From Branchiostoma floridae (lineage: Eukaryota > Chordata > Leptocardii > Amphioxiformes > Branchiostomatidae): DNA of 27,361 bases. Position 1 is the first letter of the stretch. Each line of letters opens with the position of its first letter. Location: assembly GCF_000003815.2 (NCBI RefSeq), contig NC_049979.1, forward strand, positions 891,183 to 918,543, in the 5' to 3' direction. Under the pieces are notes generated by a model. It searched no databases and had not been told where the DNA came from. It saw nothing but the letters and a program-made list of their open reading frames with translations. A program made the position numbers and the translations under genes. Positions 10,501 through 15,627 of the stretch are shown piece after piece.

Positions 10501-11437
10501 GTTCTTCACCTGGGGAGGGAAACATAAAGTCAAAGTGTTTATACCTCGATGACTGTGAGACTTTGAGAGACTTTGAGACTTTATTTGAAAATCCATTAGT
10601 GACGTGCCCTAGGGCACGCCACTAATCTTCCTGGACTTCATACAGACGACATACTAGTACATACAGTGATCATTATTTACATACATGTCAATTAAAAACT
10701 GTCCTTGTTAAATGTTTATCATTTCGCTAGACTGGACCTTTGGGTGGTACGTTCAGGACCATGCTGATACAACGATAGACAATAGTGCTCTCTAAGTCTT
10801 GGTTTGACTCTTTTGTGATGCAGAGAGAAAAATATAGTGTTTGTTGTTATCTTTGTTTACATCTATCATTTTGCTAGACTGGATGGTGGTGGGCTCTGCT
10901 GTGTTCAAGATCGTGTTGATGGTCTGCTGGTCTGACTCATTTGTGACTTCATGAATGAATCTATCGGCTTCTTTTTTTTTTCAAGACAAGGAAGGGACCT
11001 TTAACGAAAGACATACAGATAGTACACAACGTGATTTAACATTATTTATTTTACTGTTAGTACGGTCAGGATCAAAAGCAAGTAAATGACACTATTACAG
11101 TACTTTCTGGAAGTAAAAACGTAATAATTTTGTAGAATATCATCATCATAAAATTATGATGTACAATGTACTACTCATACCTAAAAGATGATTATTCACA
11201 GACATATATCGTCGTAAGCATCGGTATGAAGAGGAGCGTTTACATTGATCTTTATATCGCCAATAAAACATGTAACATTTCCAGCTTGCATCTCATCCCG
11301 TGTACAAAACGTATACCTCCATGCCCCCCTCCCCGCCACCATGTGTGTTGACAAAGTCTGAAACCAAACCAGCCCACCTTCGCCACTTTTGGGATCCGCT
11401 GAGGCTTCCCCGCCGCTCCACCTGACGTCGAAGCCAT
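1335..11437 (-). CDS. CRNKL1: CRNKL1, crooked neck-like pre-mRNA splicing factor 1 (exons 1-12, C-terminus outside window)
   Basis: Crooked neck/Clf1/Syf3 family: a HAT (half-a-TPR) repeat scaffold of the Prp19/NTC complex in the nucleus, needed to build the catalytic spliceosome. Twelve exons on the minus strand join in phase (1409 nt, 469 codons plus 2 nt). The protein starts [20 protein letters not shown] and continues collinearly with vertebrate CRNKL1. HAT-like signatures recur ([97 protein letters not shown]). Known orthologues are about 690 residues, so roughly two thirds is present. Splice sites are GT-AG except intron 7, which reads AT-AC. The start is the only ATG at the head of the conserved N-terminus. 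The gene is divergent from CFAP61. Several introns carry tandem copies of neighbouring exon edges. Identity rests on recalled family sequence, without a database search, but is very secure. Confidence 0.97.
1511..1965. other. CRNKL1 intron 11, no features recognised
   Basis: AT-rich intronic sequence without a credible exon. A short stretch near 1583-1600 (AATTAGCCCTTGGGC) matches part of the repeat tail seen at 16411 and, inverted, near 4950, so a fragment of the same dispersed repeat may lie here. Confidence 0.5.
1966..2025 (-). CDS. CRNKL1: CRNKL1 exon 11 (residues 392-411)
   Basis: Acceptor TCCCAG, donor GTAATA. Encodes [20 protein letters not shown], matching the DPERTRQVYQA region of the human protein. 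60 nt, phase 0. Confidence 0.95.
2393..2593 (-). CDS. CRNKL1: CRNKL1 exon 10 (residues 325-391)
   Basis: Acceptor ACACAG, donor GTCAGG followed by a TTTG tetranucleotide run. Encodes [20 protein letters not shown], then [20 protein letters not shown] and [20 protein letters not shown] and YEELEAK. 201 nt, phase 0. Two degenerate copies of its 5' edge lie upstream (edges 2846 and 3036). Confidence 0.96.
2594..3055 (-). repeat. Degenerate copies of CRNKL1 exon 10 5' edge
   Basis: Besides the true edge at 2593, two more minus-strand copies of acceptor plus GAAGTNAAA occur with edges at 2846 and 3036. The second still reads EVKAKP before drifting; the third reads EVKLNT. The flanking intron also matches: the phrase GAGAAAGAAAATT with ACAATTCTAAG/ACAGTTCTAGG recurs near 2604-2640 and 2870-2910. 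Period is therefore about 190-250 bp and the copies are old. Confidence 0.7.
3168..3192 (-). repeat. Copy of CRNKL1 exon 9 3' edge with donor
   Basis: A minus-strand AAGTTCCAGTATGAAGAG followed by GTGGGC, identical to the end of exon 9 and its donor (true edge 3302), recurs with its edge at 3175, 127 bp downstream. It supplies a second, equal-strength 5' splice site. Confidence 0.85.
3302..3463 (-). CDS. CRNKL1: CRNKL1 exon 9 (residues 271-324)
   Basis: Acceptor TTTCAG, donor GTGGGC. Encodes [20 protein letters not shown], then [20 protein letters not shown] and [14 protein letters not shown]. 162 nt, phase 0 on both sides. The last ~20 nt with the donor recur downstream with the copy edge at 3175. 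Confidence 0.96.
3498..3709. mobile_element. MITE A, copy 1 (TA-flanked, CTGTAAATGC termini)
   Basis: Terminal inverted repeats CTGTAAATGCA and TGCATTTACAG flanked by TA on each side, as in Tc1/mariner-type elements. Internal motifs GCGGTAGCGGG and CCACCGC pair as subterminal inverted repeats. No transposase. A shorter relative occurs at 16954-17106. It sits in CRNKL1 intron 8. Confidence 0.75.
3825..3924. other. Assembly gap (100 N)
   Basis: Exactly 100 undetermined bases, typical of a placeholder of unknown length. It abuts the CA/TG microsatellite that probably broke the assembly. Confidence 1.
3925..4059. repeat. CA/TG microsatellite reaching the exon 8 donor
   Basis: Imperfect (CA)n with CACAAA variants on the plus strand. 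On the minus strand it is (TG)n and is continuous with the GTGTGTGT donor of CRNKL1 exon 8. Its left end is lost in the gap. Confidence 0.95.
4060..4238 (-). CDS. CRNKL1: CRNKL1 exon 8 (residues 211-270)
   Basis: Begins after an AC acceptor (4240-4239) of a U12-type intron. Encodes [20 protein letters not shown], then [20 protein letters not shown] and [19 protein letters not shown], two HAT repeats. 179 nt, ends in phase 0. Its donor GTGTGTGTATGAGG runs straight into a long TG microsatellite and the assembly gap. Confidence 0.95.
4239..4767 (-). other. CRNKL1 intron 7, U12-type AT-AC intron
   Basis: On the minus strand the intron begins ATATCCTTT (4767-4759), the minor-spliceosome 5' splice site consensus. 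It ends with TTTCCTTGAC (4258-4249), a match to the U12 branch site, and terminal AC at 4240-4239, about 11 nt after the putative branch adenosine at 4250. Only this pair restores the conserved frame YERF-VMVHP. 529 nt. The usual U2-type alternatives fail: there is no in-frame GT donor, and the nearest AG (in ACCAG) would insert unconserved residues. Confidence 0.9.
4430..4476 (+). ncRNA. Hammerhead-like stem-loop in a dispersed repeat
   Basis: Within intron 7, plus strand: CTGACGA (4436-4442), a helix GGGTAGT...ACTATCC (7 bp with one G-T), then GAAAC and GTC. Four bases each side (GTCA and TGAC) can pair as stem I. This is the layout of a type I hammerhead ribozyme with a minimal stem III, as known in Penelope-like retroelements. 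One extra A separates CTGACGA from the helix, so activity is doubtful; it may simply be a conserved retroelement stem-loop. Confidence 0.3.
4768..4840 (-). CDS. CRNKL1: CRNKL1 exon 7 (residues 187-211), U12-type donor
   Basis: Acceptor CTGCAG above 4840. Encodes [20 protein letters not shown] then IYER and one base (T) of Phe211. No GT donor fits the frame. The exon is instead followed at once by ATATCCTTT, the U12-type AT-AC donor consensus, and joining to exon 8 restores the conserved ERF-VMVHP sequence. 73 nt. Confidence 0.93.
4919..4967 (-). repeat. Dispersed repeat tail, copy on minus strand
   Basis: The reverse complement reads GCAATTAGCCTTTGGGCATG and continues with a TTTGCAATAAAGATTATTATTAA tail broken here for length; it closely matches 16409-16456 on the plus strand. 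The AATAAAG plus (ATT)n ending suggests the 3' end of a retroposon. The rest of CRNKL1 intron 6 shows nothing recognisable. Confidence 0.6.
5478..5571 (-). CDS. CRNKL1: CRNKL1 exon 6 (residues 155-186)
   Basis: Acceptor CCTGTAG, donor GTGAGC. Encodes [20 protein letters not shown] then [11 protein letters not shown], a HAT repeat. 94 nt; begins with the G completing Trp155 and ends in phase 0. Two further copies of its 5' edge with acceptor lie upstream (edges at 5650 and 5733). Confidence 0.95.
5572..5745 (-). repeat. Tandem copies of CRNKL1 exon 6 5' edge with (GTTT)n
   Basis: Two additional copies of the first ~30 nt of exon 6 with its TGTAG acceptor have edges at 5650 and 5733 (offsets 79 and 83). 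The intervening unit contains a GTTT run (minus strand) and TACTTGTTGTACC. The middle copy changes GGAGGAG to GTAGGAG. All keep the acceptor AG. Confidence 0.9.
5897..5945 (-). repeat. Copy of CRNKL1 exon 5 3' edge with donor
   Basis: The phrase around the exon 5 donor, AACCAGCTCTG|GTCAGT with the following intron, is repeated 56 bp downstream as AACCAGCTATG|GTCAGT (copy edge 5925). The downstream intron segment containing AAAGACT and CTTAAG is repeated with it. Confidence 0.8.
5981..6139 (-). CDS. CRNKL1: CRNKL1 exon 5 (residues 102-155, HAT repeats 1-2)
   Basis: Acceptor GTTGCAG at its upstream edge, donor GTCAGT below 5981. Encodes [20 protein letters not shown], then [20 protein letters not shown] and [14 protein letters not shown], the last Trp split TG|G. 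159 nt. The first ~52 nt and the acceptor are the progenitor of the 27 additional copies lying just upstream. This is the only copy followed by the complete exon, which is why it is chosen as the real one. Its 3' edge is also duplicated downstream, ending at 5925. Confidence 0.95.
6140..8625 (-). repeat. 27 tandem copies of CRNKL1 exon 5 5' edge plus 3' splice site (~91-bp unit)
   Basis: Unit, minus strand: ACAAGTAAAAACATGATTGG, TTGTGCTCTGTTGCAG, then exon 5 codons from the G of Arg102 through [19 protein letters not shown]. Unit starts fall near 6177, 6268, 6355, 6446, 6534, 6622, 6710, 6806, 6897, 6989 and onward every 91 bp to 8547. Variants are 88 bp (3-bp deletion in the GTGCTCC segment), 94 bp (GTTGGCAG form) and 95 bp (CACTCAGG form). 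The final copy near 8547-8600 lacks the exon start. All other copies keep a CAG acceptor. CACGTCG and CACATCG alternate, consistent with CpG decay. A 91-bp period shifts frame, so read-through meets TAA (in CCGTAAC) in the second unit. Confidence 0.97.
8626..9078. other. Remainder of CRNKL1 intron 4
   Basis: Contains a CTCCTCCCTATA phrase twice (8870 and 8956) and a TTCAGTTCAGTTCAG run near 8803-8817. No exon. The sequence 8640-8780 looks like part of a dispersed repeat but I cannot name it. Confidence 0.4.
9079..9170 (-). CDS. CRNKL1: CRNKL1 exon 4 (residues 72-102, first HAT repeat)
   Basis: Acceptor CTGTAG, donor GTAACA. Encodes [20 protein letters not shown] and [10 protein letters not shown]. 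92 nt; the last codon (Arg102) is split AG|G with exon 5. This donor faces the 2.5-kb array of exon 5 acceptor copies, so its correct joining to the copy at 6139 is the critical splicing decision in this gene. Confidence 0.95.
9171..9825. other. CRNKL1 intron 3, no features recognised
   Basis: AT-rich sequence with A and T homopolymer runs near 9450 and 9640. The phrase AGGCCTAA/AGGGCCTAA with AACA recurs loosely at 9384 and 9720. No coding or repeat family recognised. Confidence 0.5.
9826..9888 (-). CDS. CRNKL1: CRNKL1 exon 3 (residues 51-71)
   Basis: Too short to stand out as an open frame. Acceptor TTGCAG, donor GTCGGT. Encodes [20 protein letters not shown] followed by K, matching the acidic-to-basic linker before the first HAT repeat of the family. 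63 nt, phase 0. Confidence 0.95.
9889..10419. other. CRNKL1 intron 2, no features recognised
   Basis: AT-rich intronic DNA with no credible exon, inverted repeat or tandem array visible. Confidence 0.5.
10420..10509 (-). CDS. CRNKL1: CRNKL1 exon 2 (residues 21-50)
   Basis: Acceptor CCCCAG just above 10509, donor GTAAAG below 10420. Encodes [20 protein letters not shown] and then [10 protein letters not shown], the hallmark N-terminal signature of CRNKL1. 90 nt, phase 0 on both sides. Confidence 0.96.
10510..11377. other. CRNKL1 intron 1 with a 32-bp palindrome
   Basis: Holds GAGACTTT repeats (10557-10582), the near-perfect palindrome at 10595-10626 (arms of 16 nt, one mismatch, no loop), and two diverged copies of a GCTAGACTGGA phrase at about 10728 and 10874. 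Probably remnants of a dispersed repeat; no open frame of note. Confidence 0.5.
10595..10626. repeat. Near-perfect 32-bp palindrome
   Basis: ATTAGTGACGTGCCCT meets AGGGCACGCCACTAAT with a single mismatch (T against C) and zero spacer. The centre is the CCTAGG site. Confidence 0.9.
11378..11437 (-). CDS. CRNKL1: CRNKL1 exon 1 (residues 1-20)
   Basis: ATG at 11437-11435, ending GCGAAG before donor GTGGGC. It encodes the conserved basic N-terminus with motif QRIPKVAK. 60 nt, phase 0. The 5' UTR and transcription start upstream (above 11437) cannot be placed from sequence alone. Confidence 0.93.
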
Positions 11438-11542
11438 CGTGAACGTCACTTGTTACCTGTACGAACTGAAAACGGCGGCAAAAATCACAGAAAACGTTTC
11501 GTTTTCCCTCTTTTTCTTTCAACTCGAAGATTTGCGCGTTCC

Positions 11543-12206
11543 GGTATCGGACCGGAGTTTCTTTTACGATTTCGGAGGTTGGCGGGCAGCCTCAGGCCGA
11601 AGGGCTACAGTTCCGCTAGTAAACGTAGGACGCGAAACTTAATCAATATGGCGGAAAGCCGTTTACAGTCTCTTTCCGACAAACCTATTGGTACCGTCTG
11701 TTGCCTCTTTATTTTGGTTAGAATATGTAGTAAAATTTTAATTTTGGACCCGAAAACTAGCATTTTTTAACACTTTTTTGATCGAAGCTGCTTGGAAAAA
11801 ACGAATTTTCCCAGGATAACGGCCTACGTGGTAGAGAAGCTCAATTCTTCATGTTTGTGCAAAATGAAAATAAAAAAATTCCATGTGATAACTTTTTTGC
11901 AATCTCCGATGACGTCATTTCTTCGAAATCGCATGAAAAACGCCGCTATTTGGGTCATCAGGCGAAAAAACCGCATCACCGTTGCAGCGGACTAATACAA
12001 AAATGGTTTCGCTGGCCGACCAACTACTCCTCGCACAAAAACAATACAACCCACGGGCTTTTCAGAAAATACGACAAATCTATGCTCAGCTATAACGATC
12101 ACCAAGCCATAGGGAGCAAAAGTTAGGGAGACAACAGCGCACATCCGGCCTATTACACCACCCTTCCGCCAACTCCGGTCAGATTTGAACTCCGACCCGG
12201 AACCTT
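11543..12206. repeat. 664-bp direct repeat, copy 1
   Basis: Apparently identical, with constant offset 1798 and no indel, to 13341-14004. Begins GGTATCGGACCGG and ends CCGACCCGGAACCTT; the two ends form a weak inverted repeat (GGTNNCGGNNCGGAGTT). It contains a TGACGTCA site and AATCAATATGGCGGAAAGCC. Its short open frames lack any recognised domain and are probably not genes. Copy 1 starts 106 bp upstream of the CRNKL1 ATG, so it may overlap that promoter or 5' UTR. Confidence 0.95.
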
Positions 12207-13715
12207 AAGAGGGACATTTTTTCTCAATATGTATTTTTATTACTTAAAAAGTTCATATCTACCATATATCCAAATTTGGTTTGTCTCCGATGGTTACTTT
12301 TCCCACAGGAGCGGTTTAAAGTCAGGTCAAAAACACTGTATTTTGAGGCTATCAAGCCTAGATGCATATTGAACCTACGTTATAATACAGAAACATTAAA
12401 AAACATGCTTTTTTCTGACATCGCTTTTCTGAAAACGGATAAAATGGGGTGCAAAGTTTGCCCATAAACTTGTCCGGGAAAGTATGTGCACTCTCCCTCG
12501 TTTCGGTGCTACACATCGGTAGAAAACCGTCTTTAAAAGTTGGCATCGCTGACGTCACGGAGTGACGTCAGAGGTTGCTCAAGGAAAACAGCAGGGGGTC
12601 GCGTTTTAAGTTCGTCGCTTGTAAGTAAAATGAAGAATGTGCCAGATTTTGACATGGAGCAGTAGACCAGATCTCACACTTTCAGAATCAAACGAGTCCG
12701 ACACCAAACTCTTAACTACTTCGCCGTGAACGGCCCCTTAAGAAGCACAATGCGCCCCAAATGTGTGCAAGAATGCATTCTTACACAGTGCAAAGCACAA
12801 ACTGGATCTTATTGTCGGCGCTAGAAGCGGGCAGTTGGAATAAGCGCGGCAAAGATGTGTAGTGCTTTTAATAGGCTCTTACTACATACCACCGAAAGAA
12901 AAAAAGATCGCCGCGTTAAGGAGCTATGAACCGAAAGTCAGTAAACCCAGTTTCTCCTTAAGTTAGGGCTTAAAGCACCAAGATTTCAGCTTTAATGCCC
13001 ATTTAAGTCATACTAATGCACGGCATCGCGAACATATGCGATAGGTGAATGACAGAGGTCGGCTCCAATCAAATGACATAGAGAAAGATATGATTTTGGA
13101 AAATTCTGCCCGCCAGAATCGATTAAAGTTGCCCGTAATGGTAGTTCTAAGGGGGGGGGGGGTGAAAAAGGGGGAGGGGGGCGCCTAGGGCCTGTACATG
13201 AATATGCTGACTTTTTAACTAGAAAAATGAAAAACGGTGTTTGTTTTTCCACAATATAACGACATCTGATGGAAACTTTAAAATGCGTCGAAATTACGTC
13301 ATCTATGACGTCATATAAGGTACAAGCGCCGCCCTATTAAGGTATCGGACCGGAGTTTCTTTTACGATTTCGGAGGTTGGCGGGCAGCCTCAGGCCGAAG
13401 GGCTACAGTTCCGCTAGTAAACGTAGGACGCGAAACTTAATCAATATGGCGGAAAGCCGTTTACAGTCTCTTTCCGACAAACCTATTGGTACCGTCTGTT
13501 GCCTCTTTATTTTGGTTAGAATATGTAGTAAAATTTTAATTTTGGACCCGAAAACTAGCATTTTTTAACACTTTTTTGATCGAAGCTGCTTGGAAAAAAC
13601 GAATTTTCCCAGGATAACGGCCTACGTGGTAGAGAAGCTCAATTCTTCATGTTTGTGCAAAATGAAAATAAAAAAATTCCATGTGATAACTTTTTTGCAA
13701 TCTCCGATGACGTCA
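11910..13715. promoter_or_regulatory. Cluster of five CRE (TGACGTCA) palindromes
   Basis: Perfect TGACGTCA occurs at 11910-11917, 12550-12557, 12563-12570, 13306-13313 and 13708-13715 (the first and last are the repeat copies). An 8-bp palindrome is expected about once in 65 kb of random sequence. CREB/ATF binding is inferred from the motif only. Confidence 0.5.
12207..13340. other. 1134-bp spacer between the direct repeats
   Basis: No convincing coding sequence. Its ends mirror each other: CCTTAAGAGGG at the left (12203) and CCCTATTAAGG at the right (13332-13342), so the segment could be a TTAA-flanked DNA element. Contains three TGACGTCA palindromes and a G-rich tract (13151-13190) with runs of 12, 5, 6 and 3 G that could form a G-quadruplex. 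Confidence 0.5.
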
Positions 13716-14004
13716 TTTCTTCGAAATCGCATGAAAAACGCCGCTATTTGGGTCATCAGGCGAAAAAACCGCATCACCGTTGCAGCGGACTAATACAAAA
13801 ATGGTTTCGCTGGCCGACCAACTACTCCTCGCACAAAAACAATACAACCCACGGGCTTTTCAGAAAATACGACAAATCTATGCTCAGCTATAACGATCAC
13901 CAAGCCATAGGGAGCAAAAGTTAGGGAGACAACAGCGCACATCCGGCCTATTACACCACCCTTCCGCCAACTCCGGTCAGATTTGAACTCCGACCCGGAA
14001 CCTT
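13341..14004. repeat. 664-bp direct repeat, copy 2
   Basis: Second copy of 11543-12206, same orientation and, by eye, the same sequence. Followed by CCGCACACG, unlike copy 1, which is followed by AAGAGGG. In a highly polymorphic genome perfect identity implies very recent origin, gene conversion, or an assembly duplication. Confidence 0.95.
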
Positions 14005-14221
14005 CCGCACACGTAATGCTCGTTCCCAGGGTCGTAACCTTTGACCTGGATTCTGAGTACGAGAGCGCCTTTTCAAAATCAAGCCTTTGGCGGTTTTTGG
14101 TTGAGATTTCTTGGTGCCATCTAAGTCTCTGTTTAATAGATAGGCTTATTTCGTGGTTTTATTAGAAGAACTTTGGCATTTTTATTCCATATTGCCCTTC
14201 AACTTCAATGAGATCATTTGA

Positions 14222-14342
14222 CCAATCAACCCCTCCCTTGTGTAATAAGCCCGCTCCGGACCAATAGGAAAAGTTGTTACATTCTCAATCCGGTTAGTTG
14301 CCAGGCGATAGGAAAACAAAGATGGCGGCTCTCTGTTGTTAG
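14222..14342 (+). promoter_or_regulatory. Candidate CFAP61 promoter
   Basis: CCAAT boxes at 14222-14226 and 14261-14265, then a partial X-box-like GTTGCCAGGCGATAGGAAAA near 14297, then AAGATGGCGGC at 14320-14330, matching the YY1 consensus often found at transcription starts. The ATG within that motif opens a 6-residue upstream frame ending at 14342. No TATA box. RFX control is typical of ciliary genes, but the X-box here is only a half match. Confidence 0.45.
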
Positions 14343-14418
14343 TTGCTCCGATTTTTGAGAAAAACGCAGATTTTTGCCAATTTTGCGACACAACCACTTG
14401 AAAACAAGCAAATTGAAG
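14310..14418 (+). other. CFAP61: Probable CFAP61 5' UTR exon 1
   Basis: Ends in GAAG|GTAAGT, a strong donor, with no coding sequence. It would join the exon starting at 15469. The 5' limit is a guess placed near the YY1-type motif. It is supported by position and donor quality only. Confidence 0.45.
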
Positions 14419-15468
14419 GTAAGTCCACCCTTCACGCAACACATATTTCGGGAAGAAGCTCGCGATTTTATGATATTTCCGCAAGAGAACGAGCTATTGG
14501 TTTATGAGCACTCAGCTCTGTCACACTGACTCGCAGTCTGTATGATGCCTAGAACAACTTGAATCAGACAAAATACAACCAAGGAGGTTATATATTGCTG
14601 AGGTTTTGCGCTGCACTTTCACCTATGATCAACTAAGAACAATCTAGTACGTTGACGATGACTGTTCATCATGTTTTGAGTAGAGTAGAGTAGAGTGTAG
14701 TAGAGTAGATTCTTCAGGAATGTAGAATTTTGGTTTCCATTTTGGGCCGCTCTTCAATTCACTGGTCTGTGTGGGTTGTCCAGAGCCTGTAGTTGTACGT
14801 CCAATATTGCTTTAAGATGTTCACGTTTGGTGCTGCAACTTCTTCCCCTGGCTTGTTGTTCCAAAAATTACCATTCTGTTACTGAAGAAATGTGCTTTCT
14901 TGTCACTATTTTCTTGTGTTTGTGCTTCAGTAACTTTGTCTGGGATTTAAACAAAAAAGCCGGGAGTCAGGAGTTGAAAGGCAGTCTGAGAGGGGAGTCA
15001 GTCAGAGAAGAAAGAAGTCTTAGTGTCCCAACACACAGCTTCCGTGCTTGTGTCGATGGCATGCCTGTGTCCTGTGTGTGTGTGTCTTGTAGTCTTGATA
15101 GTTCCTTGTGCAGCATTCCAAAGAACCAACACTGCCCCACTTATACTGATAGATTTTTTGACATCATCTTATCATCACGGGCGGCGTGCCCGGACCAGGT
15201 CCACTCTTTCTCTCCAGACTGCTCTGTCCCCCAAAGCGTTCTTTAAGTCCTCAACCCACAACCCCACGTAACGAGCAAGCTGGTCTATATAGGTTAGTCG
15301 GGTTTGCCCAGCATGCATTGCTTTCCAGCTTGCAGTGTCCAAGCTGGTGAGCCATACAATAGTATAGGTTCAACTGTCACTCTGAAAAAATCCCTTTTCA
15401 CGTTGTCTGGTAGTGAAGACTTCTATTTAGGACTTAGGATTACTATAAACCATATTTCCTCTTGTCAG
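14419..15468 (+). other. CFAP61 intron 1 (5' UTR intron)
   Basis: Contains a TAGAG pentamer run at about 14682-14712 and, from about 14713 to 15413, minus-strand LINE-derived sequence. The 156-codon plus-strand frame over 14776-15246 is antisense to that LINE and is rejected as a gene. Confidence 0.45.
15175..15413 (-). pseudogene. LINE reverse-transcriptase C-terminal fragment
   Basis: The minus strand reads LPDNVKRDFFRVTVEPILLY and then GSPAWTL, typical of the RT thumb region of LINEs (FFRATVE..LLYG...WTL). After a shift of frame it reads RLTYIDQLARYVGLWVEDLK then NALGDRAVWRERVDLVRARR and a stop, typical of the LINE C-terminus. An internal deletion joins the two. The TAGAG run near 14700 may be its 3' simple-repeat tail. 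Dead element, only ~56 bp from the first CFAP61 coding exon. Confidence 0.75.
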
Positions 15469-15627
15469 AACCTCCAACAGCAGGATGACGTCCGTTTCTT
15501 CCCCCGGAGGTCCCACGGAGGTCATCAACGCCCGGCGGACCGAGTCGCTGGACGCTCCCAGGATCGAACAGCTGTCCACCAGCGCCACGGAGCAGCTGTT
15601 TGGGAGGGTCAACGTCGTCAGCGTCAT
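15469..15627 (+). CDS. CFAP61: CFAP61 exon 2, first coding (ATG 15485, residues 1-48)
   Basis: Acceptor CTTGTCAG ends at 15468; ATG at 15485-15487; donor GTGAGT after 15627. Encodes MTSVSSPGGPTEVINARRTE and SLDAPRIEQLSTSATEQLFG, ending RVNVVSV with Ile48 split AT|A. It matches the human start (RRTES...LFGK.N). The donor is followed by a (GTTT)n run. Confidence 0.9.

Noticed and set aside
11450-11770. Plus-strand open frame of about 106 codons starting near the CRNKL1 ATG
   Set aside because: Runs through the 664-bp repeat with no recognisable domain and is partly repeated identically at 13377; nothing supports translation.
11543-14004. LTR retrotransposon with 664-bp LTRs
   Set aside because: Repeats do not start TG and end CA, there is no convincing primer-binding site or polypurine tract beside them, and the 1134-bp interior has no gag or pol. 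Kept only as one alternative.
14776-15246. 156-codon plus-strand frame with Cys-rich N-terminus
   Set aside because: Antisense to LINE-derived sequence whose minus strand encodes recognisable reverse-transcriptase residues.
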